Source: Rhineura floridana (taxonomy: Eukaryota > Chordata > Lepidosauria > Squamata > Rhineuridae). Taken from it: a stretch of DNA of 64,000 nucleotides. Of this stretch, positions 31,741-42,098 are shown piece by piece. The stretch covers positions 22,773,263-22,837,262 of the forward strand of contig NC_084480.1 in assembly GCF_030035675.1 (NCBI RefSeq), written 5' to 3'. Numbering within the stretch: position 1 is the first letter of the stretch; every line of letters starts with the position of its first letter. Under the pieces are notes generated by a model. It had not been told where the DNA came from, did not search any database, and saw only the letters and a program-made list of their open reading frames with translations. The position numbers and the translations under genes were made by a program.

Positions 31741-32147
31741 CCTAATGATATTTCTGCCTTCTCTTTCCAAACACCAGTATTTGAGTTTTGGAGAAGTTAA
31801 CTTGTAAAGAGTTCCTTAGCATAATATAAACCTAGGGCTCTCCTGGATCCAGCAGGGCTCTCCTTATGTTCTCTTTGATAGTGTATGTAGCATTTATTTA
31901 TTTATTTCCACCATTTATTAGTGAGCCCATAACCAGAGTTCTCCAGGTGAGAAACAATTTAAAAATGAAATTTGAAACATCAGTTAATAACAACACAAAA
32001 TGACCATGTCAACTGGAAGTTAATGCAATACAATACCAGCAAACATTCACATCATAAAGAGAGGCACAAAAACAGTCTTCAATGAATTAAAAACATTTTA
32101 TATTGTACATAAGCCCATATATTTGTACATAATGTCGTGCCTGAGTC
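31741..32147 (-). mobile_element. Further LINE debris, inverted
   Basis: An L2-like tail complement (TTTATTTATTTATTTCCACC) at 31890 followed by AACAATTTAAAAATGAAATT. Degraded. Confidence 0.4.
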
Positions 32148-33169
32148 CATGCGGTCAGGGATGAAAGGAGTTGTAGGCCATCAACACCTGGATAGCCACA
32201 GGTTCCCGATCCCTGGTCTAGAATGTAGCAGACACACTTTTTATTTCTTCTGTCTCTTTAACGATACTGTTGAAAACTGAAGCATATATTGACTTTTTGT
32301 GTGTGTGCTTTCCTTTCTGCAACTATAAAACACAACAAGAGAAGTTGTGCAGGTGTTGATTGGCAAAAAAAAAAGTTTTTAATTGAATCGGTGCCTTTCT
32401 TTCCCAAAGGCTGTTTTAGACTAGATGCATCTTCTCCAAATAGTTTGGAAAGAGGCCCCCACCCCTTCCTAGATCAACAGCCTTGCAAATACCAGCGGGG
32501 AAGCTGGCAATACCTGCGCTGAGCACAAATTTCAGGGGAAAAGCAACCCTGGGTGTTTTGGACAGCATGACCCAGCCAAGACTCCCCAAAGGGGAAGAAA
32601 ACTGCAAGATCATAATGTAGCTGACATTTACTGCTGCCAGCATAGCTTCATTCTGCACACTCCTCCACTAACAAAACCCTGTAATAAAAACACCAATTTT
32701 GATGCAGGCGTGGATGGTTTTAACCTCATGTTTCATTTCTGTGTCAACAGAAGCATCATGGTTGTCCAAGGCTGATAGGACTAATTTTAAATGGGTGGAA
32801 TAAGCTCAGCACCTGCTGAAGCACATTTGGGGGGGGGGGAATATATATGATAATATGCCCTCCATAAGCCCCTTAACCTGAAAGAAGGGGAATGCAAACT
32901 GAGGATTTTACATCTCTGGTTCTGCTGCTCTTTGGTGTGGTGGGTCCTTGGCCAGTATTGGGGCCATGGTGAGGGGCCATGGTGATTGCCCAATCATGCC
33001 ATCCTTGGGCGCTGGACCTGCAACAGGCTCTTTGGCTGAAGAAAACTGCCCTTGAGGAAGGGCACAGATGCAGATGCTTTTACAGATCAAAGGTTGCTGC
33101 TACTGTTTCTTAGCTTTAGAAACAATAACTGCTTAGCCTGTGTGCGTGTGCATGTGTGTGATTGGTTTA
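32148..33169. other. Intergenic; family B half near the start
   Basis: GGATGAAAGGAGTTGTAGGC around 32160-32210 is a weak family B arm. The rest, including a G-run at 32829, holds no recognised gene. Confidence 0.4.
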
Positions 33170-33250
33170 ATATTTGTAAACCACTTAGAAGCCACCTTGG
33201 CAATTAAACCATATATAAATAGAATTATTGTTGTTGTTGTTGTTGTTATT
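33170..33250 (+). mobile_element. LINE/SINE 3' tail with (TTG)n
   Basis: TTTGTAAACCACTTAGAAGC, then AACCATATATAAATAGAATT and (TTG)n. The tail belongs to the same broad LINE group as 13208. Confidence 0.5.
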
Positions 33251-33490
33251 ACCAGGTTACACCAGGCACTGTCACCCACATTTTGGAATGGCAAAAATTT
33301 GCTAAAATGAATGACAGGGAATGCCTTCCAGCAGCCATTCCAAAATGGCTTAATTTACTTTTTCAGCCCAAGCTTTGTTTAGAGGGCTGGATCCAACCCA
33401 TTCCAGTGCATTACAATGGCCATTCTGAATGTGGCTTTGACCCATAGCTTTTTATCCTGAGGTTTGCATGTCAGGGTGTAGGATCCAAAC

Positions 33491-33553
33491 CATCTCTCTC
33501 TCTCCCTCTCTCTCCCTCCCTCCCTCCCTCCCCCCCCCCCTCTCTCTCTCCAG
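33491..33553 (+). repeat. Pyrimidine microsatellite (CT)n/(CCCT)n/(C)n
   Basis: Compound pure C/T tract read directly. The complementary strand is pure purine and could form triplex-like structures. Confidence 0.9.
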
Positions 33554-33764
33554 GCATTCCCAAAGGGCACTTCTCTTCATTTGGCTATTTGTGCACAGGC
33601 TCTAAAAACACTGTGAAAGTGACTAATTGGGCTCTGGGCTGAATGTGTCCCAATAGCCACTCTGAGATCCAGTGTATGACTAGCAGGGAGAAGGCCATTT
33701 GGAGTAACGAAAGTATTTCCATGTCCATTCTCTCTCACTGGGTTCAGCATGTCTCTAGGGACAC

Positions 33765-34075
33765 ATTCACACCACACATTCATTCTACTGTTATACAACT
33801 TTAAACAGTCATGGCTTACCCCAAAGAATCCTTGGAAGTATAACTTGTGAAGGGTGCTGAGAGTTGTTAGGAGACGACCAATTCCCCTCACAGAGCTACA
33901 ATTCCTGGAGTTCTCTGGGAAGAAAGACTGTCTGTTAAGCCATTCTGAGAATTGTAGGTCTGTGAGGGGAAGAGGGGTCTCCTAACAGGGCTCAGTAGCC
34001 TTCACAAACAACACTTCCCAGGATTCCTTGGGGGAAACCACGACTGTTTAAGTGGAATAAATATATCATGTGAAT
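33765..34075. repeat. Palindromic MITE, family C, most complete copy
   Basis: The left arm runs from ACTTTAAACAGTCATGGCTT through GTTAGGAGACGACCAATTCC. The right arm mirrors it from GGGGTCTCCTAACAGGGCTC to CCACGACTGTTTAAGTGGAA. The centre includes ACAATTCCTGGAGTTCTCTG and GAGAATTGTAGGTCTGTGAG. About 310 bp, non-coding. Confidence 0.75.
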
Positions 34076-34555
34076 TGATGACAGTCATATATAGAAAGTG
34101 ACAAAATGGGTGTGGGTGACTGGTCATGGCCAACAAGATCATGTCATCCAAACCTAAGCAGATATCCATTGAATCCATACCTAGACTAACTTATGTATTG
34201 ATTGAAGGTTGTTTTATGCGCCAAAGCACTCTGCTGTGTTAAAAGCAATGTACTATGTATTGTGTGCCTGTTCAGATGAATTAGAGCAAATTCATTGTTG
34301 CAGCAGGGGGCAATGAGCAGATAAGGCAGTGTATACATCTGACTCAGCCCCTGGCACAAGTTATGGTTTCATATTTATTGCCAATTAGCCTTATTACAGT
34401 TCATGCTGAAAGAGTCTGTCATCTCCCTATGTGCAATAACTTCCAATGTTCCGAGATGTCCCAAAGCAGCCTTTATAATACTAGCCAAACAATACTTCAT
34501 TTCCTTTTTGCATTTTCAGTGTGCTGGGCAATCATTTTCCTGTGGGCTGATAGCT
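34076..34555. other. Intergenic, nothing recognised
   Basis: No conserved frames or placed repeats. Confidence 0.4.
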
Positions 34556-34563
34556 TTTATATG

Positions 34564-34738
34564 CAGTGGCAGCTGGTGGCTTCATGTCAGTGGGGCAGTG
34601 GAATCCTCTCTGAGTTTCAGTCCAGACTTTCAAGGAGCTGTCCAAGGTGATTTAGTGCCTTGGACAGCTTGAAAGTTTGGACTGAAACCAGGAGTGGATT
34701 CCACCACCTCACTGACATGGAGCCACCAGCCACCATCG
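34564..34738. repeat. Foldback hAT-like MITE, family A, with exact 8-bp target duplication
   Basis: TTTATATG occurs at 34556-34563 and again at 34739-34746, directly flanking the element. The arms are CAGTGGCAGCTGGTGGCTTC and GGAGCCACCAGCCACCATCG, inverted over roughly 80 bp each, leaving almost no loop. The 8-bp duplication and CAGTGGC end point to the hAT superfamily. Non-autonomous. Confidence 0.9.
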
Positions 34739-34821
34739 TTTATATGCTTATTACAGGCCACACCACCTTGCTCATTATATATTTCCCACCACATGCCACA
34801 AGAATTTCTGTGGGACCATCT

Positions 34822-35215
34822 CAGTTAATAAGAAGAACCCTGCTGGATCAGACTTACAGTCCATTTAGTCCAGCATTTGTTTCTCATTTTGGCCAACCAT
34901 GTGCTTCTGGGAAGCTCATAAGACTGGGATGGGGAACCTGTGGATCTTCAGGTGCTGCTAGATTTCAACTCCCATCAGCCCTGACCATTGTTCATCATCT
35001 GGAGGAAGGATCTTTTTAAGGGATATCTGGGAAAGTTGCCCCAGGCCTCACAAACAGAGGGGGCATCAACATTAGTGTTGTTAATAACAACATAATAGCC
35101 TGTTGGATCAGGCCAATGGCCTACCTAGAGGAGATAGGATAACATTCTTCAAGCACTTGAAAGGTTGTCACACAGAGGAGGGCCAGGATCGCTTCTCTAA
35201 CAACTTCAATGACTC
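34822..35215 (-). mobile_element. CR1-like LINE 3' fragments (two pieces) with family B arm between
   Basis: AAGAACCCTGCTGGATCAGA (34832) and ATAGCCTGTTGGATCAGGCC (35094) are two starts of the complement of the CR1-like tail. Between them GGATGGGGAACCTGTGGATC and AACTCCCATCAGCCCTGACC (34926-34990) are a family B arm. AGGATAACATTCTTCAAGCA (35136) and AGGGCCAGGATCGCTTCT look like further CR1 ORF2 end sequence. Confidence 0.5.
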
Positions 35216-35334
35216 TGTCCTATTTCTGATGTTACTCATGGCATAGGTGACTGTTCACTGTTTCTCAGGTTCCATTTGTGGGAATAGGTGACAATGCATA
35301 CATCCAATCCAGTCCAGCAACATCTGAGGGGTAT

Positions 35335-35511
35335 AAGTTGTAATTGTTGTTTTTTAATAATGTAATTGCTGTGTTTTTTTTAATTGTTATTTAATTTTTG
35401 TAAATTGTATTGCCTTCATCAATGTATTTTTATGCTTGTGCCTATTTTTTTGTAAGCCGCCTTGAGGGTTTTTGGCCAAAAGGCAGGGTAGAAATAATAA
35501 TAATAATAATA
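35335..35511 (+). mobile_element. LINE 3' tail ending in (AAT)n
   Basis: TTTTTGTAAGCCGCCTTGAG, then AAAGGCAGGGTAGAAATAAT. Meets the inverted tail at 35513. Confidence 0.65.
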
Positions 35512-35540
35512 ATCATTATTATTATTATTATTATTATTAT
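35492..35540. repeat. (AAT)n-(ATT)n palindromic microsatellite
   Basis: Seven AAT units, one C, then nine or so ATT units. It is the joint tail of two LINEs in opposite orientation. Confidence 0.9.
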
Positions 35541-35667
35541 CTAAAATTTATTAGACGCCTATCTGGCAGGTAAAATCCTGTCACTCTAGGCGACATACAA
35601 TAAAAATATAATACAAATACATGTCAAAACACAAAATACAAAACAGTCAATTAAATCAAATAATAAT
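35541..35667 (-). mobile_element. LINE 3' tail, inverted
   Basis: AAATTTATTAGACGCCTATC, TCACTCTAGGCGACATACAA and then A-rich sequence. Complement of a LINE end of the 6893 type. Confidence 0.6.
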
Positions 35668-35945
35668 CTGAGAGCGCAGGACATGGAATAATGGGCTCAA
35701 GTTACAGGAAGCTAGATTTTGGCTGAACATCAGGAAAAGCTTCCTAACTGTTAGAATGGTACAACAAGGGGACCCATGACCTAGGGAGGTGGTGGGCTCT
35801 CCAACACTGTCATTCAATTGGCATTTAAGAGGCAGCTAGACAGCCATCTGTTGGGTATGCATAGAGCAGGGGATTGGACTCAGTGGCCTTATAGGCTCTT
35901 TCCAACTCTATTTTTCTATGATTCCATGATTCTGGTGCAGCATCC
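35668..35945 (+). mobile_element. CR1 LINE 3' end
   Basis: From GAGCGCAGGACATGGAATAA through ATCAGGAAAAGCTTCCTAAC, GGGAGGTGGTGGGCTCTCCA and the end TCTATGATTCCATGATTC, the short-repeat terminus of CR1. Same element as 11911 and 23223 in + orientation. A further CR1-like tail piece (AGCATCCTGTTCTCACAGTG) follows to about 36010. Confidence 0.85.
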
Positions 35946-36010
35946 TGTTCTCACAGTGCCCAGCCAGATGCCTATGGGAAGCCCACAGGCAGGGCTTGAG
36001 CACAACTACA

Positions 36011-36460
36011 CTCTCCTCAGTTGCCAGCAACTTTATTTTTCTCCTTCCTTCAGAATTCCACTAAGTTAAACTCTATAAATCTAATGGGTGTGTGTGTCAC
36101 AAAACAAGCCCCATTATGGGATGGTAGTATCCTTCTGCCATGGCAGCATACACAACGGACGAGTGCAGCTGCAGGCAGTTTTAATGACAGAAGCCCAGCC
36201 ATAATCAGGCCGACCAGAGTGCCCTCCAGACTCTCCGTTTCCCCCCAGGGTTCAGGTTGGCCAACGGATTCAGGAATGAGGAGACAAGAGAGAGAGATAA
36301 CAGTTCTAATTGGACACTATCAGCAGAGAGAAGAGAGAGAGAGAGACCCATTAAAACTCTCCTCTCTGCTGACAGTTTGCAGTTCTGAAGGAGAAAGAGA
36401 ATTCTCCAGATTATCAAAGCTCTGTCTGAAAAAGCTGTACTGTTTTTATACATGTGTATA
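36011..36460. other. Intergenic, purine-rich middle
   Basis: A 159-codon + frame at 36021-36500 crosses a GAGA-rich tract and runs into a SINE. It is not a credible gene. Confidence 0.4.
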
Positions 36461-36461
36461 C

Positions 36462-36693
36462 GAGAGCCAGCGTGGTGTAGTGGTTAAGGTGTTGGACTAG
36501 GACCTGGGAGACCAGGGTTCGAATCCCCACACAGCCATGAAGCTCACTGGTTGATCTTGGCCAGTCACTGCCTCTCAGCCTCAGAGGGAGGCAATGGTAA
36601 ACCCCCTCTGAATACCGCTTACCATGAAAACCCTATTCATAGGGTTGCCCATAAGTTGGAATCGACTTGAAGGCAGTACATTTCATTTTCATA
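36462..36693 (+). repeat. Sauria-type tRNA SINE, full-length
   Basis: GAGCCAGCGTGGTGTAGTGG head, GGTTCGAATCCCCACACAGC (intact B box), CCATGAAGCTCACTGG body, and AAGTTGGAATCGACTTGAAG tail shared with BovB. One of the best kept copies in the window. Confidence 0.9.
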
Positions 36694-37142
36694 CGTCTAC
36701 TGAAAGCCTGATCCAGGAGCTGCGTCAAGAGGGGGACACTCTGGGCAGTGCTTCTATCAGCCACAAGCGAGTGAGCCATCATTTGTGGATGGGCCCAGGG
36801 CAGTGGGTGTTCGTAATGATAGAAATGGACCTGTCACAGGGATGGCAACATGCAGGTGGGGGAGCACAGCATATCCTCCTAAGTACCAGGGGTCAGGAAC
36901 CTCAGGCCAAAGGGCCAAATGTGGCCCTCCCAGCCTCTTGAGCTGGCTCCCAGGCTTTGCACCTTGAGCATGTCTGCCAAGCTGGACTGTCTCCTTGAAC
37001 TCTGATTGTTTGTCTGGAAGGAGAATAACGGATGGACATGTGAATGCATTTAGAAACTGTACAACTGGGAAATGTACATCCGTTGCTCTTACATTCTTTT
37101 GCTTCTGGCCCCACCCGCCACTGGCATGTGGCCCCCGGAAGG
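36694..37142. other. Intergenic; possible old hAT end
   Basis: CAGGGGTCAGGAACCTCAGG at 36888 resembles hAT-type ends, with a possible counterpart near 37130. Unproven. Confidence 0.3.
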
Positions 37143-37440
37143 TTGCAAAATGGCAGCAATACTAGGCAGAAGAGGGAGAGATCAGCACGCTGGGGAAAAT
37201 CGCAAGGCTTGCAGGAGTACAAATAAACTTGAGGGGGGTGAGAAACCTTGGGTGGGGCAACCACATCTGTAAACTGGTCCAATGATTACTAAACATGCCC
37301 AGCGACCACAGGATGCTGTGTGTCTTGTGGAGGAAAGATGACTGAAAACCAGTGGGAGGGGTAATGGAAGAGGTTATGACTGGCTGGTATACTGAACAAG
37401 AGCAGTCCACATTGCAACCTTTTGTTGCAGGTCCCACTTT
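37143..37440 (+). repeat. Unnamed repeat with CTGCAACA hairpin end
   Basis: Begins GTTGCAAAATGGCAGCAATA and ends at the hairpin ATTGCAACCTTTTGTTGCAG (37411-37430) followed by GTCCCACTTTT. Relatives are at 43550, 48307 and, inverted, 55990. No coding capacity or terminal repeats found. Confidence 0.6.
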
Positions 37441-37457
37441 TGGACGTTTAACACTCA

Positions 37458-38200
37458 TTGCTGGTGAGACAGCTGCTGCCGTTTCTGGACTGGGATAGTC
37501 TGACCACAGTTGTCCACGCACTGGTAACCTCTAGGCTGGATTACTGTAATACGCTCTATGTGGGGCTGCCCTTGAGGTTGGTCTGGAAGCTGCAGCTGGT
37601 GCAAAATGCGGCAGCGAGACTGCTCACTGAAGCAGGGTATCGCCAACATGTCACCCCATTGCTGAAAGAATTGCACTGGCTGCCCATTTGCTACCGGGCC
37701 AAGTTCAAGGTTCTAGTTTTGGCGTACAAAGCCCTATACAGCTCGGGACCAGGATACCTGAAAGACCGTCTTACCCCTTATATACCCAGTCGATCATTGC
37801 GCTCTGCAGGTGAGGGCCTCCTGCAGATACCATCTTATCAGGAGGTCCGTTCTGCACAATATAGGAAACAAACCTTTAGTGTGGCGGCACCTACCCTGTG
37901 GAATTCCCTCCCTTTGAATATTAGGCAGGCGCCATCTCTGCTATCTTTTCGGCGCCTTTTGAAGACTTTCCTCTTTCAACAAGCCTTTTAATTTGAGATC
38001 TATCCCAGTCTGCATCTGTGTCAGAATTGTTTAATATGTTTTTTAATAATGTTTTTAACCCTTTTTAAGGTTGTTTTTTAAAATGTTTTTAATGCTGTTT
38101 TGTTTTAATGTATTTTAAGATCTGTGTTTATGATGTTTTAAAATGTTTTAGTGCTTTGTTTGCTGCCCTGGGCTCCTGCTGGGAGGAAGGGCGGGATACA

Positions 38201-38229
<29 letters not shown>
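37458..38229 (+). mobile_element. L2-like LINE 3' fragment with open ORF2 end
   Basis: An uninterrupted 177-codon frame (37458-37991) encodes the ORF2 C-terminus: SRLDYCNTLYVGLPLRLVWK, LVQNAAARLL, HVTPLLKELHWLPICYRAKF, LVLAYKALYSSGPGYLKDRL and FSVAAPTLWNSLPLNIRQAP. This pattern after the reverse transcriptase core is typical of the CR1/L2 group, best matching L2. It is followed by a T-rich 3' UTR, GCCCTGGGCTCCTGCTGGGA and (AAAT)n. The 5' part, with endonuclease and polymerase core, is absent. It sits directly after the hairpin repeat. Its closeness to 44408 suggests a young subfamily. Confidence 0.88.
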
Positions 38230-38232
<3 letters not shown>

Positions 38233-39339
38233 GCTTGACTTGGGCATCTATGGGGCTAAAGTGTCAGCTGACGGAATCCAATGTATGGTACCAGGCTCCA
38301 TCCTGAAGCTAGGAAATGGGGAGAGGTTTGGGGGGGAAAGGAGACGCTTCGTTCCTTCTCCCCCACCAGCAGGCAGGTACAACCAGCACCATGCTAGAAC
38401 CATTTCATGCCCAGCACAGGGGACATTTGAGGGGCTGCACGCAGTCCCTGGAGCGATGGGAGGGAGATTCTTCCTCCCGTCTGTGCTCATTCTTATGGAA
38501 TTGTTAGTGATCTTGGGCAATCCCACAACAGCCTGAACAGGGCAAAGTCAAGACCACACCTTGGGCATAGGCGTGCCCAACACTGGCCTCTTCCTTCACA
38601 GTGTTACTCCAGAGAGTTAAGGTATATACGTAGAGAGTAATGTATGTAGAAATAAAATGTTGTAATACAAACGTGTATGCTGGCAAATAAAAATACTCAT
38701 AAAAGTGCACATACAATAGTGCACATAATAAAACAGAAGCGGCCAAATTCTATGTAGGACCCATGTCCATACAAGATAGAGGATGAGAAAATCAAAACAG
38801 TACCAAACTGTTATCCTAAATTGACTACTAAGCAATGGCCTATTAGCAAAACTCAATACCCAGAGAATTCAAAGTGCATATGTTGGCCAGACACGTTTCA
38901 ACTGGAAAGTCTTTCTCAATGGCCTTGGAGATGGATGTTGATTAATATTTATATTCTGGGATATGGACTGATAGTTGGATAATCTGTAGATTCAATTTGT
39001 TCTTTTCATTTTCTCAGTCATTTTAGATTTTAACTCTACAGTTCTCTTCCTTCACAAGCCAGCTTTGAAGGTAGGGTACTGTTGGAGCGAAGAGCCACAT
39101 GAGAGGTCAGTATCAGTTGGGGGCTCTCTGGCAGCTACTCCGTGGCCTCCTCCCTCCAGAGGCATTGTATGCTGATGTTCCCCACACGCCCCGCCCCCTA
39201 ATAGCCCCAGATCACTCTGACCTGCTGCACTTGACCCATAGCGATCCAAGGCTATCTGCAACGGACTCAGCTGAGCCCCAAAAGCCTCCAAAAAGGCCTG
39301 ATTCAGCTCAGGGCTTGGCTGAATACGGAGCATAGCCCT
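38230..39339. other. Intergenic, nothing certain
   Basis: A piece at 38870-38920 (ACACGTTTCAACTGGAAAGT) looks like old LINE 3' sequence. No gene recognised. Confidence 0.4.
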
Positions 39340-39560
39340 AAAAATAACATGTGAAAATGCATTACATTACGGAAATTGCTTTGCAAAAATGTGTTTATTA
39401 GACAAAATGACATAGAAAAATGTGCATATTAGGTGAAATCTGCACTGAAATGCTGATGAATTTTCATGAGGACTTTTTATTTAAAAAATGAATCACAAAG
39501 TGACGTGGAAATGTGGAGAACTGAACTTAAGATGGGGGAAATGAGGAACTGAGATAAACC
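39340..39560 (-). repeat. 31-bp-period repeat, inverted copy
   Basis: AAAATG words end at 39359, 39391, 39422 and 39452, a spacing of 30-32 bp, the complement of the CATTTT spacing at 60675-60832. Ends with GTGGAGAACTGAACTTAAGA, as expected for the mirrored outer part. Confidence 0.6.
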
Positions 39561-39837
39561 AAAAATGACATTTTCCCTAGTTATCTTTCATCTTGTCTCC
39601 ACGGCAGCTTCTATGGCTGCATCTGCCTTCCACAAACCACTCAGCTTAAGCAGTATCATTTAAGTCTTGTGAGCTGCCCTGGAGACTTAAGGTCTGTGGA
39701 TTGTAAACAATGAGAACCACATAAGATTGGAAATGGGCTATACTGCAAGCCTGCTAGTAAATTCAAATATATTTCCACACATCCCCCCATTTCAAAAGAG
39801 TTATTTTTGACACTGCATAATTCAGGGAATCATTAGC

Positions 39838-39948
39838 CTGTTGTGGATTCCAGGTTCCACCCGCTCCAGACAGCATGGCCTATGGTCAGGGATGATGCAC
39901 GTTGGAGTCCAACAATGACTTAAGGGCCATAGATTCCCCACCCCTGGT
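39838..39948. repeat. Family B MITE, diverged
   Basis: CTGTTGTGGATTCCAGGTTC, CAGCATGGCCTATGGTCAGG and GTTGGAGTCCAACAATGACT, ending CCCCACCCCTG. Confidence 0.55.
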
Positions 39949-40313
39949 ATAACAGATGCCAGCCAGGCTGTTAGTCACAGAAACCCGAATCACAAATGGT
40001 CAGCCAGTTCTGAAGAAACCACCATTGTAAATAACAGTGTTAAAACGCTAAAACAAAGAATGCTGTTTCTCGGACTTCACCGTGTATTTCCTTCTATCGA
40101 TTTCGCTTTTTCATTCTCCTCTACAGCCTCTGGACTTAGAGCGTGGTTTCCCCACAATCACTTTCTTGATACTGCAAGTCATCCGTCGTCATCACGGTTT
40201 CTGCCCCAAGTCTATCAGAGCGTGTCTGAAACTTCACCTGAGAATCCCGTCATCAAATGCCATTTCTTTGCCATTTCTGTTTGTGTTGAGGTGACCTGTG
40301 CTGACTTGGCTAG

Positions 40314-40946
40314 TGTCAGGCCCAGGATGTGACTCAGGAACCAGACCAACGATTGTAGTTAATTCGTGTTTTATTAGGGTAATGTCCAAACAAAGACTGC
40401 GTTTTCTCATGAATCAATACAGGGATACAGGTCCTGCGGCATTGGGAGAAAGTTGACAGAGCAAGGGACTTCTTCCCGCCTGTTCTTTAAGAAGGGGCCA
40501 AACGGGCGTGCAATCTTTCGCTCCTCCTTAACTGCCCCTCAGGTACTGCCCGCCTTCCCCCCCTTCTCTCCTGTCTTTTCAGCTGTCTGCGTGTGCGCGG
40601 TGAGGGGGGAAGCATCACCCCCTCCTCTTCTGAAGTTTCTGATTCCAGGATGGGGGATAGGGGAGGGGCTGATGGTAAACTGCCTCCCCGCTTTTCGGCT
40701 GTGAGCAGCCCTCCCTCTTCCCCCTCTTGCTCTGAGCCTGAAAGAGGGGGAGGCGTGAGAATGTCCAGGGAGGGCTCAGGCTCCCCGTTGCTAAGCAACC
40801 TTATCACTGGCAGTTCCTCTGTTTCGTCTTCGCTCCAAAGGGGGGAAGTTCCTCCCCCTTCCCTCTGCCATCCATCCGAATACTCTTCTCCCAACTTTCC
40901 GGGATCCAGCTCCCCGGGATTGGGACCCCAGCTCTGCCTTCCGACA
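40314..40946 (-). mobile_element. Solo LTR, family unknown (fossil LTR element)
   Basis: Starts TGTCAGGCCC and ends CTTCCGACA, so the termini are TGTC...GACA. GCTAG flanks both sides exactly (40309-40313, 40947-40951), a 5-bp target duplication. Orientation is taken from an AATAAA on the - strand near 40375. The interior is GC-rich and includes an acidic then arginine-rich open stretch on the - strand. No second LTR or internal region is present, so the copy is a remnant left by LTR recombination. Gypsy or retrovirus-like origin cannot be told apart. The intact duplication suggests a moderate or young age. Confidence 0.85.
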
Positions 40947-41163
40947 GCTAGCCACTTTCTCTAGGTCATTAGGCTTTGTATTAGCAGAAAGGGTGGGGGA
41001 TAGATGAAAAATACTGTGCTTGGTATGACCATATTTTCCAGTCGGTTTGTTGAGGAAGTTTCTAATGCACTGAAATAGCAGGTCTTCACCCACACCCAGC
41101 CCACCTTGGAAAACTAGTGAGAGCTGCTTCTGCATTTAAGCTGAGTAAAAACTTCCTTTACTC

Positions 41164-41415
41164 ATGTTGCAAATTAAATGTGACACCATCCGTGCAACTA
41201 ACAATGGCCAGGATGTTGTTTCACAGGTAAATAGCAGGTGTGATCTAAGCCAGGAGTTGGCTGTTCCTGCAGCTACCAAATATGTTTGGGAGTTACAAGC
41301 AATGCAACAGTTGTTACAGGAACAGTTAGCCATAGCTCCTGGTACAATGCATGCTTTTGATGCAGAAGGATCAATACAATTAAATCAGTCAGTGATGGGA
41401 AAGACCCCTGCATGA
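41164..41415 (+). CDS. Unrecognised 83-codon open frame
   Basis: Codes MLQIKCDTIRATNNGQDVVS and later AVPAATKYVWELQAMQQLLQ. Composition is protein-like (mixed charges, a predicted helix near the middle), but I do not recognise a family. A CAG|GTAAAT donor-like site lies inside at 41226. It may be part of an old mobile element or chance. A SINE tail follows at once. Confidence 0.15.
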   Translation: MLQIKCDTIRATNNGQDVVSQVNSRCDLSQELAVPAATKYVWELQAMQQLLQEQLAIAPGTMHAFDAEGSIQLNQSVMGKTPA

Positions 41416-41512
41416 GATTCTAGGGTGCTGCTGCCAATTAGAGTAGACAAAATTGGTGCTAGATGGACCAATCATCTAAGCTGGTGCAAGGCAGCTTCCT
41501 ATGTACCTATGC
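41416..41512 (+). repeat. tRNA-derived SINE (MIR-like), tail portion
   Basis: AATTAGAGTAGACAAAATTG, GATGGACCAATCATCTAAGC and GCAAGGCAGCTTCCTATGTA are the usual 3' part of this SINE. The head is missing. Confidence 0.65.
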
Positions 41513-41959
41513 ATAGCTTGCCAGCTTAACCACAATGACTTAACCACAATGTTTCATGCCTTAGCAGAAACAGCAGAGAGTCTTGTTGCAAGCAATGGAT
41601 GATGGCCCAGGAGTGGGGTTCTGGACAGTGTGTTTCAAATGACTGAGGACTCAGGAGGTGGGTAGTAATCCGTTCCAAGGAAACAAAAAGAACAGATAAC
41701 AACTAAGAGCCAAACAAGAAGCGACAATGGAGATCACAGACTCACAGGATCCCTATGTTAGAGATTGCTCTAGTGACAAGTGAATCTGCTATTTGCACTG
41801 GAAGGAAACCTTTCACTGATGCAAATAGGAGCTTGCCTCCCAATGCAAATGGCACATGGGTCCTGATCCGGTCTGGGACCACAGGAGGGCAAAATGTTAA
41901 AGCTTTCCATCTCCTGTCAGGGTCCAATGTGGTATCCAATGTTAGTGTTATTCAGGGCA
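41513..41959. other. Intergenic, nothing recognised
   Basis: No placed repeat and no conserved frame. Confidence 0.4.
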
Positions 41960-42098
41960 GACTCTCTGAGTTGTATTCGGCTAACTCCTACTCAGAGCAG
42001 ACCCATTGAAATTCATATACACAACTAACTTAGGTCCATTAATTTCAGTGGGTCTACTCTGAGTAGGACTTAGTTGGCTACAACCCTATAATAATACA
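41960..42098. repeat. Palindromic repeat, family E
   Basis: GAGTTGTATTCGGCTAACTC faces GACTTAGTTGGCTACAACCC, and CCTACTCAGAGCAGACCCAT faces GTGGGTCTACTCTGAGTAGG. The clearest copy of the family. Confidence 0.75.

Noticed and set aside
36021-36500. 159-codon open frame on +
   Set aside because: Crosses a GAGA-rich tract and ends within a Sauria SINE. No conserved features.
37458-37991. 177-codon intact frame as a host gene
   Set aside because: It is the ORF2 end of an L2-like LINE, followed by that LINE's 3' UTR and tail, with a second copy at 44408.
40487-40894. 135-codon - strand frame, acidic then arginine-rich
   Set aside because: Lies entirely inside the solo LTR and has no host-gene features. 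Treated as part of the LTR fossil.
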